From Actinacidiphila bryophytorum (GTDB lineage Bacteria; Actinomycetota; Actinomycetes; Streptomycetales; Streptomycetaceae): a DNA stretch of 59,431 nucleotides. Shown one piece after another: positions 35,520 to 44,180 of the stretch (positions within the stretch are counted from its first letter, which is position 1; the number at the start of each line of letters is the position of its first letter). The translations under genes and the position numbers were made by a program. The notes beneath the pieces are model-generated. The model ran no database searches and had not been told where the DNA came from. It saw nothing but the letters and a program-made list of their open reading frames with translations. Location: the NCBI RefSeq assembly GCF_016916835.1, contig NZ_JAFFIX010000033.1, forward strand, positions 1 through 59,431, read 5' to 3'.

Positions 35520-38500
35520 TCAGATGCGCGGTCCGCGCAGAATCAGGTCCGCCACGCGGGAGGCGGCGCGGCCGTCGTCCAGATGGCAGAAGGCGGCCCT
35601 GAAGGCGTCATATGCCGCCGTGTGCGCCCGTACCGCCGCCGCCGGGTCGCGCAGCGCGGCGGCGAGTTCCCCGGTGGTGGACAGCAGCGGCCCCGGTGCC
35701 TGCGCCTCGAAGTCGAAGGCGAAGCCGCGCAGGGTGTCCCGCATGTGGGCGAGGTCGGGGGTGTGCAGCAGGATCGGGCGGCCGGTCACCGCGAAGTCGG
35801 CGAGCAGCGAGGAGTAGTCGGTGACCAGGACGTCGGCGGCGAGCAGCAGTTCGGCCAGGTCCGGGTACGCGGACACGTCGCGTACGAAGCCGCCGGCCGG
35901 CACCGTGTCGGCGACCAGCGGGTGCGCGCGCACCAGCAGCACATGGGTGCCGCCGAGTTCCGCCTCAAGGGCGGCCAGGTCCGCGGCCAGGTGGAGCCGC
36001 TGGTGGGCGGCGTCGTACGCCTCGTCGTCGCGCACGGTCGGCGCGTACAGCACGACGGTGCGGCCGCCTGGCAGGCCGAGCCGGGCGCGTACGTCCTCGG
36101 CGACCTTGTCGCGGTCCTCGCCGCTGAGCAGGTCGGTGCGCGGCAGCCCGGTCTCGGCGACCTCGCCGTCGAAGGCCAGGGCGCGCCGCAGCACGGGGGT
36201 GCTCTGCGCGTTCGGCGAGAGCAGGACGGTCCACTGGCCGCCGAGCCGCGGCTGCGGCCACATGTGGGTGAGGTCGGCGCACAGGGTGCCCGCCAGGTCC
36301 TGGCCGAAGTTCTTGACGGGGGTGCCGTGCCAGGTCTGCACCACGTGCTGGCCGTCGCGGCGGCGGAAGAAGGCGGGCAGGTGGGTGTTGGTGACGATGT
36401 GCCGGCTGCGGGCCAGCGCCTCGTACCAGGCGTGGCTGCCGAGCACCACGGAGCGGGCGGCGGCCGGCACCGGGACGGTGCGGTCGGCGACCACCCACAG
36501 GTGGTCGAGGGCGGCGCCGCGCCGCACCAGCTCCTCGTGCACGGCACGCGGCGAGTCGTCGCAGCGGCGGCCGTCGAAGCTGCTGTAGAGGACGGTGCCG
36601 GTGAGCGGGCGGCGGGCGAGCACGGGGTAGCGGCGCTCGCGGAGCATGCGCTGCCGGTACGGGCCGCGGTCCGCGGCGGGGACGGCGGAGCCGGCGGCGA
36701 CGAAGAGGTGGTCGTGGAAGCGGCGGTCCAGCCGCAGCGGGCGCGACCCGTCGCCGGTCCCGGCCTCCAGCGGCAGTCCGGCCATCGCCTGCGGCGCGAC
36801 CCGGACGGGGGAGTCGGTGCCGCCGGCCCGCAGGTGCAGGTACCAGCGCCCTGCGTGCGGCAGCGCGCCGGCGTCCACGGCGGCGGAGAACCGCCCGCTG
36901 CCGCCTTCCACGACCACATCGGCTCCGGTCTCGGCCCCGTACGTGCCGTGCCGCAGCATCAGCCGTACGCCTTCGCCGCCGCCGGCGGCGTCGGCGGGGA
37001 GTTCACCGGAGACGAGCAGGGTGCCGTCGGGGGTGAAGGACACGGCCTCGGCGACGGCCTGCGGGGTGCGGTCGCGCAGCACGAGGTTGCCGGCGGCGGT
37101 GCCCTCGACGGACAGTTCGCGCGGGCGCGGCTCGCCGGTCCGCCCGTCGGGCGGCAGCGCATAGCGGCCCGGGGGGATGGCGCGGTCGAGGCTGAGGCGG
37201 GCGCAACCGCCGTCGGGGAAGACGGCCTCGGCGGTCCAGGTCGCCGTGGTCTCCGGGGCGACCTCCTTGGGCAGCCCGGTCATCGCGGGCCGCGCCCCGC
37301 CGAGCGCGTCGAGCGCCACGTCGGCGGTCAGCGCGGTCCAGCCGCCGGAAGCCTGACCTGCGCCCGAGCCGGAAGCCGGACCTGCGCCGGAGCCGGAGCC
37401 GGGACCGGAGCCCGGATCGGCACCCGATCGGGCGCCCGATCCCGCGCCCGACCCGGAGTCGGGGCGCGAGCCGCCCGTGTCACCCGAACCGCCGGAGGCG
37501 TTCGCGGGGGTCAGCGGGTGGTCCACGACGGCGCCGGTCGTCTGCTGGGTGAGGCGCAGGCCGACCGGCAGGGTGCGGTCGCGGACCGCGAGACCGAGCC
37601 GCAACAGCCCGTCGCCTGCGGCGTGGTGGCCGGTCAGCCGCCGGGTGACCGGCTCGACCGACAGGTGCAGGCGGCCGTCCTTGTACCAGGGCACCAGGCG
37701 GGTGTCGTCGTCCAGCGGGAAGGGCACGGGCGAGGAGCCGGCGCCCGCCTCCGCGGCGCGCAGCGCGGCCGGGCGGACCGCGGCGGCGCCGGCCACCACG
37801 ATGCCGACCCGCCACTGCGCCGGCTTCCAGCCGCCGCCGGTGCGCAGCCGCGCCGGGTCGACGGTGATCTCGAAGCCCGACCAGTCGTAGCAGTGCCGCT
37901 CCTGGGTCTGCTCGTCGGTGACGTCGGCGGCCCGCACGGTGCGCACCGGCAGCAGCAGCCTGCGCCGCCCGCAGGTGGCGACCGCGGTCTTGAGGGAGGA
38001 GCGGCGGGTGCGGGCGTCGACGTTGCGGATGTAGGCGTAGCCCTTGAGCACGAGCTTGCCGTCGCGCCACTCCAGGTCGCGCAGCCGGGCGACGACCGGC
38101 AGGTCGCTGGCGCCGGTCGTGGTGGCGGCCCGGGACAGCGGCACCGGCGAGCCGTCGGGGCGTACGACGACGGCGCGTTTGCGCAGCGGCGGCCCTGCGA
38201 GGTCGAAGACCGTACGGCCGCCCTGGCGTTCGTGGCGGAGCACGTCGAGGAGGTCGTCGAGCCTGCCCTCCCGGATCAGCTCCCAGCGCAGCCGCAGCTC
38301 CACGGGCAGGCCCGGGTAGAGGGTGGGGTCGACGCGGCTGAGGTAGTCGCCGGCCCGGTCCATGAAGACCCGGTGGTATTCGGGTCCTGCCATCGGCAGG
38401 GCCTCGATGAAGTACAGCAGGTCGTCGGTGAGGACGGACCGGTCGTAGTCCCGCTTGTGGCTGCTCCAGCGGGTGTTGGCCGGGTCGGCGAGGAAGCGGG

Positions 38501-39206
38501 AGACCCCGTCGACGGCGGCGATCCGGTCGGTCACGCCCTTGACGTCGGTGCGCCGCCGGGTGATCGAGCCCTCCCTGATCCGCCAGTAGTACACGTGCTC
38601 GTGCAGCACGTCGACGGCGTCGGCGAGGAAGTGCGCCGGGATCGTCAGCGGCGTGTCCTCGTACAGCACCCCTTCGGGGAAGGCGAGTTCGTGCTTGTCC
38701 CAGAAGGTGCGGCGGAAGACCTTGTTCCAGGCCACCCGGTCGGACAGCAGGCCGAGGTCGCGGGTGATGTGGGTGCGGCTGACGGTCCTGGTCATGCCGC
38801 GGTGCTGCCAGGCCTGGCTGCGGCCGGCGGTCGTCAGCCGGTAGACGTTCCCGGTGGCGAAGTCCGAGCCGGACCGGTCGAGCAGCCCGGTGAGCTGCTC
38901 GTACGCGCGCGGCGGCAGCACGTCGTCGCTGTCGGCGAAGGTCAGGTAGGACGTTGCGGGGTCGGCGTTGCGCGCACCGGTGTTGCGGGCGTGGCCGAGG
39001 CCGCCGTTGTCCTGGGAGACCAGCCGGAAGCGCGGGTCGCCGGCGGCGAACGCGCGCGCGATGTCCGCACTGGCGTCCGTCGAACCGTCGTCCACCATCA
39101 CCACGTCGAGTTCTGCCAGTGTCTGCGCGGCGATGGACCGCAGGCACTCCTCCAGGTACTGCTCGACGTTGTAGACGGGGACGACGACGGTCAGTCGGGG
39201 CGTCAT
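35520..39206 (-). CDS. Bifunctional GT2 glycosyltransferase / CDP-glycerol-type glycerophosphotransferase (1228 residues)
   Basis: Residues 1-330 are a family 2 glycosyltransferase: TVVVPVYNVEQYLEECLRSI, MVDDGSTDAS, NGGLGHARNTGAR, FADSDDVLPP and VAWNKVFRRTFWD. A long middle region (350-840) of beta-rich modules follows, interrupted by a Gly/Ser/Ala stretch near 570-620. The C-terminal part is a TagF-type transferase with VVQTWHGTPVKNFGQDL (near 957), RAHPLVADTV and LVTDYSSLLADFAVTGRPI (near 1127). TagF-type enzymes polymerise or add glycerol- or polyol-phosphate on lipid-linked acceptors at the inner membrane face. It is much larger than its two relatives downstream because of the middle region. 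Probable first gene of the minus-strand operon; divergent from the next gene. Confidence 0.9.
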   Translation of the reverse strand: MTPRLTVVVPVYNVEQYLEECLRSIAAQTLAELDVVMVDDGSTDASADIARAFAAGDPRFRLVSQDNGGLGHARNTGARNADPATSYLTFADSDDVLPPRAYEQLTGLLDRSGSDFATGNVYRLTTAGRSQAWQHRGMTRTVSRTHITRDLGLLSDRVAWNKVFRRTFWDKHELAFPEGVLYEDTPLTIPAHFLADAVDVLHEHVYYWRIREGSITRRRTDVKGVTDRIAAVDGVSRFLADPANTRWSSHKRDYDRSVLTDDLLYFIEALPMAGPEYHRVFMDRAGDYLSRVDPTLYPGLPVELRLRWELIREGRLDDLLDVLRHERQGGRTVFDLAGPPLRKRAVVVRPDGSPVPLSRAATTTGASDLPVVARLRDLEWRDGKLVLKGYAYIRNVDARTRRSSLKTAVATCGRRRLLLPVRTVRAADVTDEQTQERHCYDWSGFEITVDPARLRTGGGWKPAQWRVGIVVAGAAAVRPAALRAAEAGAGSSPVPFPLDDDTRLVPWYKDGRLHLSVEPVTRRLTGHHAAGDGLLRLGLAVRDRTLPVGLRLTQQTTGAVVDHPLTPANASGGSGDTGGSRPDSGSGAGSGARSGADPGSGPGSGSGAGPASGSGAGQASGGWTALTADVALDALGGARPAMTGLPKEVAPETTATWTAEAVFPDGGCARLSLDRAIPPGRYALPPDGRTGEPRPRELSVEGTAAGNLVLRDRTPQAVAEAVSFTPDGTLLVSGELPADAAGGGEGVRLMLRHGTYGAETGADVVVEGGSGRFSAAVDAGALPHAGRWYLHLRAGGTDSPVRVAPQAMAGLPLEAGTGDGSRPLRLDRRFHDHLFVAAGSAVPAADRGPYRQRMLRERRYPVLARRPLTGTVLYSSFDGRRCDDSPRAVHEELVRRGAALDHLWVVADRTVPVPAAARSVVLGSHAWYEALARSRHIVTNTHLPAFFRRRDGQHVVQTWHGTPVKNFGQDLAGTLCADLTHMWPQPRLGGQWTVLLSPNAQSTPVLRRALAFDGEVAETGLPRTDLLSGEDRDKVAEDVRARLGLPGGRTVVLYAPTVRDDEAYDAAHQRLHLAADLAALEAELGGTHVLLVRAHPLVADTVPAGGFVRDVSAYPDLAELLLAADVLVTDYSSLLADFAVTGRPILLHTPDLAHMRDTLRGFAFDFEAQAPGPLLSTTGELAAALRDPAAAVRAHTAAYDAFRAAFCHLDDGRAASRVADLILRGPRI
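37345..37495 (-). repeat. Gly/Ser/Ala/Pro low-complexity coding stretch
   Basis: Within the 1228-residue protein, about 45-50 residues consist of short units such as GSGAGSG, PGSGPGSGSG and ASGSGAGQASG, from imperfect 6-12 base DNA repeats (GGAGCCGGA-like). Such stretches expand and contract by slippage. It separates two beta-rich modules and probably acts as a flexible linker. Confidence 0.65.
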
Positions 39207-39319
39207 GGGGGGACAACGCTCCTTTCGGGACGGCGGTGGCAGACCATGCCGTGTGTTCAACTCGCCGCGCCCGCAGCGGTCACCGAAGGTAGGCCGAACG
39301 AGCGACACGGCAGTGCAGA

Positions 39320-39348
39320 TCGACACAGCGTGCGCGGCCAATTACCCT
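39320..39348 (+). promoter_or_regulatory. Candidate promoter for the 753-residue gene
   Basis: TCGACA (39320-39325) and TACCCT (39343-39348) with a 17-base spacer, in the 188-base gap between divergent genes. Transcription from it would start about 39355, giving a leader of about 40 bases to the ATG at 39395, or a nearly leaderless GTG at 39362. Confidence 0.45.
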
Positions 39349-39394
39349 CGGACGTTATCCCGTGCCGGTAACCACCGATCTGTCCAGGATGGTC

Positions 39395-41656
39395 ATGCCC
39401 CGTTTCAGCGTCGTCGTTCCCGCCCACCGGGCGCAGGGCTTTCTGCGCCCCTGCCTGGAGTCCGTACTCGGCCAAGCAGGACTCGACCGGTCCGGGGGCG
39501 ATGTCGAGGTCATCGCCGTCGACGACGCCTCGCCCGACGCGTGCGGCGCGATCATCGACGACCTCGCCGCCGCCGACCCGCGCGTCGTGCCCGTGCACCT
39601 GGACCTCGCCGGCGGCACGGGGAAGGCCAGGGACGCGGGCGCCGCCCGCGCCACCGGCGACTACCTGCTCTTCCTCGACGCCGACGACCTCATGGCACCG
39701 GGCACCCTCGCGGCCCTCGACGCCAGGCTCGGCCGTACCGGCGACCCCGACGTGCTGCTCTTCGACCACGAGCGCTTCACCGTGTGGGAGAACGTCCAGG
39801 AAAGCGGCGACGGCGACTTCCTGGCCGCCGCGGGAACCCGCGTCTTCACCGCCGCCGACCTGCCCGACTGCCTGGCCTGCTACCCGGCCGCCTGGAACCG
39901 GGCGGTCCGCAGGGACCACTGGACCTCCCACGGCTTCGCCTTCGGCGACGCCCCCTACGCCGATGTCGCCGTCGCCACCCGGCTGCTCACCGCCGCCGCC
40001 CGCATCGCCTGCCTCGACCGGGTGTGCGTGCGCTGGCGCAAACGCCGCTCCGGCAGCCTCACCACCACCCGCGGCGCCCACCACCTGGCCGTACTCGACC
40101 GCTACGAGGAGCTGTTCGCCGACCCGGCCCTGCCGGGGGAGGCCGGGCGGGCCGCGCTGTACGGGCAGATGGCCGCGCTGCTGATGGCCGTCGGCGAGGA
40201 CCGGCTCACCCCCGACGCGGCACCCGACTTCGTCCGCAGGGCCGGCCGGCTGCTCACCGACCACCGCCCCGCCGGCTGGACCGCACCGGAACCCAAGGAG
40301 GCCCGCTGGGTCAGGGCCGCCGGCACCGGCTCCTACGGCCGCTACCGCGCGGCCCTGGGCGGACGGGCGCTGGCCATGCAGGTCGTCAAGAAGGCCAGGG
40401 CACGCAAGAACGGCCTGGCCCGCTCCCTCTACCAGCGCTACTACCGGCTCCGGCTGCGCCGCCCCGTCGACCGCAACCTGGTGCTCTACGCGGCCTACTG
40501 GAACCGCGGGGTCTCCTGCAACCCGGCCGCGATCTACCGCAAGGCCGCCGAGATCGCACCGCACCTGCACGGCGTGTGGGTCGTCAACAAGCGCGACCGG
40601 GACGCGCTGCCGCCCGGCACCGACCACGTCGTCGTCAACTCCCGGCGCTACTGGGACGTCCTGGCCAGGGCCGGCTACCTCGTCAACAACGCGAACTTCA
40701 CCGGGAACGTCACCAAGCGCCCCGAGCAGACGTATGTGCAGACCCACCACGGCACACCGCTCAAGCACATGGGCATGGACCTGCGGGCCAGGCCCGCCGT
40801 CGGCAAGGGCATGAGCTTCGGGCGGCTCCTGGACCACGCCGACCAGTGGGACTACTCGCTCGTCCCCAACCAGCACTCAGCCGAGGTCTTCGACCGGGTC
40901 TACCCCAGCGGCTACCGCACCCTGCCCAGCGGCTACCCGCGCAACGACGTCTTCTACACCTCGGGCCCGGACGACGTCCGCCGCGCCCGCCAGGCCCTCG
41001 GGCTCGCCCTCGGCACCACGGCGATCCTCTACGCCCCCACCCACCGCGACTACCAGCGCGATTTCGTCCTCCCGCTGGACCTGGAGCGGCTCGCCCGCGA
41101 ACTCGGACCCGGGTACACGCTGCTCGTGCGGGCGCACTACTTCTACGGGCAGAGCCCGCAGCTCGAAGAGCTGCATCAGGCAGGCACGATCGTGGACGTG
41201 TCCGCCCACCCCTGCGTGGAGGACCTGTGCCTCGCCTCCGACGCGCTGGTCACCGACTTCTCGTCGCTGATGTTCGACTACGCCAACCTCGACCGGCCGA
41301 TCGTCGTCCACGCCGCCGACTGGGCGGCCTACCGGGCGGCCCGGGGCGTCTACTTCGACCTGCTCTCCGGCCGGCCCGGCGAGACGCCCGGGGCTGTCGC
41401 CGTCGACGAGACGTCCCTGGCCGAGGTCTTCCGCGACGGCGAGTGGAACTCACCGGCCGCCGCCGCGTTGCGGGCCGCCTTCCGTACGCGGTTCTGTTCC
41501 TACGACGACGGGCTCGCGGCGGAACGGGTGGTCCGTCGCGTCTTCCTGGGGGAGGAGGGCCTCCTCCCCTACCGCCCCCTCCCCGACCGCCATCCGGCGC
41601 CGTCCCCGGCCACCCTCACCACCCCCGCCCCGACCCCGGCGGTCCCGGCACCCTGA
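39395..41656 (+). CDS. Bifunctional GT2 glycosyltransferase / CDP-glycerol-type glycerophosphotransferase (753 residues)
   Basis: Start chosen at the ATG 39395 (MPRFSVVVPAHR), with AGGA ahead; GTG at 39362 is in frame and would add 11 residues. The N-terminal GT2 domain has VIAVDDASPDACG, GTGKARDAGAARATGDY and LFLDADDLMAPG (residues 92-103). The C-terminal TagF-like domain has TYVQTHHGTPLKHMGMDL (near 450), YAPTHRDYQ and LVTDFSSLMFDYANLDRPI (near 617). The two histidine-bearing motifs are those needed for glycerophosphate transfer in the family. It stands on the opposite strand from its two relatives, flanked by a divergent start and a repeat island. It probably contributes to the same polymer or a variant decoration of it. 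Confidence 0.9.
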   Translation: MPRFSVVVPAHRAQGFLRPCLESVLGQAGLDRSGGDVEVIAVDDASPDACGAIIDDLAAADPRVVPVHLDLAGGTGKARDAGAARATGDYLLFLDADDLMAPGTLAALDARLGRTGDPDVLLFDHERFTVWENVQESGDGDFLAAAGTRVFTAADLPDCLACYPAAWNRAVRRDHWTSHGFAFGDAPYADVAVATRLLTAAARIACLDRVCVRWRKRRSGSLTTTRGAHHLAVLDRYEELFADPALPGEAGRAALYGQMAALLMAVGEDRLTPDAAPDFVRRAGRLLTDHRPAGWTAPEPKEARWVRAAGTGSYGRYRAALGGRALAMQVVKKARARKNGLARSLYQRYYRLRLRRPVDRNLVLYAAYWNRGVSCNPAAIYRKAAEIAPHLHGVWVVNKRDRDALPPGTDHVVVNSRRYWDVLARAGYLVNNANFTGNVTKRPEQTYVQTHHGTPLKHMGMDLRARPAVGKGMSFGRLLDHADQWDYSLVPNQHSAEVFDRVYPSGYRTLPSGYPRNDVFYTSGPDDVRRARQALGLALGTTAILYAPTHRDYQRDFVLPLDLERLARELGPGYTLLVRAHYFYGQSPQLEELHQAGTIVDVSAHPCVEDLCLASDALVTDFSSLMFDYANLDRPIVVHAADWAAYRAARGVYFDLLSGRPGETPGAVAVDETSLAEVFRDGEWNSPAAAALRAAFRTRFCSYDDGLAAERVVRRVFLGEEGLLPYRPLPDRHPAPSPATLTTPAPTPAVPAP

Positions 41657-41663
41657 GGTGACT

Positions 41664-41831
41664 GCCACTTGCCGTGGCGTTGCTTTCTTCCCGCCCGTCC
41701 GGGCGGGGCGCGCAGTTCCCCGCGCCCCTCAAAAACGCTCACCCTGCGAGAAGAGGGCACCTATCAGGGGCGCGGGGAACTGCGCGACCAGCTACCCACG
41801 CACCGAAAGGTGCAGGCTCACAGCAAGTGGC
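41664..41831. repeat. Intergenic repeat island 2 with perfect 21 bp inverted repeat
   Basis: Bounded by GCCACTTG (41664) and CAAGTGGC (41824-41831). Inside, CGCGCAGTTCCCCGCGCCCCT (41709-41729) is exactly reverse-complementary to 41766-41786 around a 36-base loop containing AAAAACGCTCACCCTGCG. The left 95 bases recur almost unchanged at 49163. Placed between two convergent genes, it may also act as a terminator. Confidence 0.75.
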
Positions 41832-41838
41832 ACCCCCC

Positions 41839-44073
41839 TCAGGGAAGAGGACGCGCGGCCGGGCGGGGCGGGAGATGGTGCGGCGGAGCTGCTGGGTGGC
41901 GGTCGGGGAGGGGGACGACGGAGGGCAACCCCCCGTCCTCCCGGAGGAACACGCGGCGGACCACCCGTTCCGCCGCGTGCCCGTCGTCGTAGGGGCAGAA
42001 GCGCGCCCGGAAGGCCGCGCGGAGCTGGGCGGCGCGCGGCCCGGACCAGGACCCCGTCGCCAGGATGTCGGTCAGCTCCTCCTGGGTGCGGGCCACCAGG
42101 CCCGGCGGGTGCGCGGTCACGTCGAAGTACACGCCCCGGGTGGCCCGGTAGGTGTCCCAGTCGGCGACGTGCAGCACGACGGGCCGGTCGAGCCCGGCGT
42201 AGTCGAACATCAGTGACGAGTAGTCGGTGACCAGCCCGTCGGAGGCGAGGCACAGCTCCTCGACGCTGGGGTGCGCGGAGACGTCGATGATGCGCGGGTG
42301 CACCGGTCCCGCCCCCGGCGGGTAGAGGTAGTGCGTGCGCAGCAGCAGCACCACACCGGGACCCAGCTCCTCCGCGAGCCGCGGCAGGTCGAGCGCGGGC
42401 AGGTACCCGCTCTGGTAGTCGCGGTGGGTGGGCGCGTACAGCAGTGCCGTCGCGGTGCGCGGGACGCCGAGGCCGTCCCGTAGCGCCAGCACGTCCTCGG
42501 GGGTGGCCCGGTGGAAGACGTCGGTGCGCGGCTGGCCGTATTCGAGGCAGGTGAAGGCGGAGGGGTAGGCGCGCTCCCAGACCAGGCTGGAGTGCCGGCT
42601 GGCGGAGACGCTGTAGTCCCAGCGGTCGACGTGCCGCAGCATCCGTTCGAAGTCCATGCCGTGTGCGGCGGCGGGGTGTTGCATCAGGTCGACGCCCATG
42701 TGCTTGAGCGGGGTGCCGTGGTGGGTCTGCACGTTGGTCTGGCCGGGCCGCTTGGCGTAGCGGTGGTGGAAGTTGACGTTGCTGACCAGGTAGGAGGCGC
42801 GGGCCATGGCCTTCCAGTAGCCGGCGGACCCGGGCTGCAGCCGGGTGACGCCGGACGGCAGGGTGTGCGCGTACTCCTCGGTGGTGACCCATGCGGTCCG
42901 CATGTGCGGGGCGAGTTCGCGCAGGGTGCCCTCGATGGCGGCGGGGTTGCAGGCGTAACCGCGGTCCCAGTAGGCGGAGAAGACCGCGAGGTCGGGGTCG
43001 AGCGGCCGGCGCCGCTGGAGCAGGTAGTAGGCGTGCAGGGCGGCGTCCCGCAGCCGTCCGCCGGCCGCCCTGGCCCGCCGTGCGGTACGCAGCCGCAGCC
43101 GGTGCAGGCCGCCGAGTGCCTGGAAGGTGCGCCGGGCGCCGAGCGCGACGAGCAGGTAGCGCACCCCGCTGCGCCGGCCCAGCGCGAAGCCGAAGCCGTC
43201 GGGGCGCAGCTTGCGGTACTGAGCCCGGCAGCGTCTGAAGTACTCGGGGCGGGAGGAGCGGGGCAGCCGGTCGGGCAGGTTGAAGACGGTGGTGAGGTGG
43301 TCGAGCATCCGGCGGAAGAGGACGGTGCGCCAGCGTTCCAGGTCGGGTCGGCTGTCGAGGAAGGCGAACAGCAGGTCGTACTGCCGGAAGATCTCGAAGT
43401 GCCGGCGGCTGGTGGTGTGCAGGATGCCCCGCTTGCGGCGCTGCCGGTAGTGCACGCACACCTGGTCGAGCAGGGCGATCGTCTCCGCGGCCATCAGCAG
43501 CGGGTACGTCCACGGGGTGTCCTCGTAGTAGCCGGCCGGGAAGGCGACCCCGACCTTGGCCAGGAAGTCCCGCCGGTAGGCCTTGTTCCAGGCGACCATG
43601 ATCAGCCGCAGCAGCCCGGGGTGTTCGTCGAGGGAGAAGACCTCGGGGCCGGTCTGTGCGAGCAGCGCGCTGAACTGGTTGCGCTCGGCCTCGCCGTTCC
43701 AGTACGTGCGGTCGTAGTCGAAGATCAGCAGGTCGGGCTGGCCCGTCGCGTCGATCCTGGCCGCGACGGACGCCAGTGCGCCGGGGGCGTAGGTGTCGTC
43801 GCTGTCGAGGAAGAGCACGTAGTCGCCGGTGGCCCGGGCCAGCCCCGCGTTGCGGGCCATGCCCAGGCCCACGTTCTCCGCGAGGTGCAGGACGCTCACC
43901 CGGCGGTCGCGGGCCGCGTAGGCGTCGGCGATCTCGCCGCTGCCGTCGGGCGAGCAGTCGTCCACCACGATCAGCTCGAAGTCGCCGAAGGACTGGCCGA
44001 GCACGGAGTCCAGGCAGGCGTGCAGGTACGCCTGCACGTGGTAGACGGGCACGATGACGCTGAAGCGGGGCAC
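41839..44073 (-). CDS. Bifunctional GT2 glycosyltransferase / CDP-glycerol-type glycerophosphotransferase (744 residues)
   Basis: Start taken at the GTG 44073 (MPRFSVIVPVYHVQ), the position conserved in relatives; a GTG at 44103 would add ten residues. GT2 part: VVDDCSPDGSGEI, NVGLGMARNAGLARATGDYVLFLDSDDTYAPG, WNKAYRRDFLAKVG and YEDTPWTYPLLMAAE. TagF part: NVQTHHGTPLKHMGVDLMQH (near 447) and LVTDYSSLMFDYAGLDRPVV (near 617), ending RFCPYDDGHAAERVVRRVFL. Closely similar in length and order to the plus-strand protein encoded at 39395, so the pair looks like an old duplication now in convergent orientation around a repeat island. Confidence 0.9.
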   Translation of the reverse strand: MPRFSVIVPVYHVQAYLHACLDSVLGQSFGDFELIVVDDCSPDGSGEIADAYAARDRRVSVLHLAENVGLGMARNAGLARATGDYVLFLDSDDTYAPGALASVAARIDATGQPDLLIFDYDRTYWNGEAERNQFSALLAQTGPEVFSLDEHPGLLRLIMVAWNKAYRRDFLAKVGVAFPAGYYEDTPWTYPLLMAAETIALLDQVCVHYRQRRKRGILHTTSRRHFEIFRQYDLLFAFLDSRPDLERWRTVLFRRMLDHLTTVFNLPDRLPRSSRPEYFRRCRAQYRKLRPDGFGFALGRRSGVRYLLVALGARRTFQALGGLHRLRLRTARRARAAGGRLRDAALHAYYLLQRRRPLDPDLAVFSAYWDRGYACNPAAIEGTLRELAPHMRTAWVTTEEYAHTLPSGVTRLQPGSAGYWKAMARASYLVSNVNFHHRYAKRPGQTNVQTHHGTPLKHMGVDLMQHPAAAHGMDFERMLRHVDRWDYSVSASRHSSLVWERAYPSAFTCLEYGQPRTDVFHRATPEDVLALRDGLGVPRTATALLYAPTHRDYQSGYLPALDLPRLAEELGPGVVLLLRTHYLYPPGAGPVHPRIIDVSAHPSVEELCLASDGLVTDYSSLMFDYAGLDRPVVLHVADWDTYRATRGVYFDVTAHPPGLVARTQEELTDILATGSWSGPRAAQLRAAFRARFCPYDDGHAAERVVRRVFLREDGGLPSVVPLPDRHPAAPPHHLPPRPAARPLP

Positions 44074-44180
44074 AGCAGCACATCCAGGTTCGGCCGGGGA
44101 CACAGGACACTACGACCACATCCGCGGTAAATGCGGTGTGTGACGCTATATATCCTGCGAACGCGCGGCCGCCCCGCTGG

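Noticed and set aside
37345..37495. CRISPR-like array
   Set aside because: Short repeats without spacers, inside a coding frame, giving a low-complexity linker.
34674..39371. 1565-codon plus-strand open frame opposite the glycan genes
   Set aside because: Arg/Gly/Val/Asp-rich composition typical of an antisense shadow in GC-rich DNA; the minus strand carries recognisable enzyme motifs throughout.
41658..42230. Several overlapping 60-190 codon frames across repeat island 2
   Set aside because: All are readings of the repeat units (RGTARPATH-like peptides) and recur wherever the repeat occurs.
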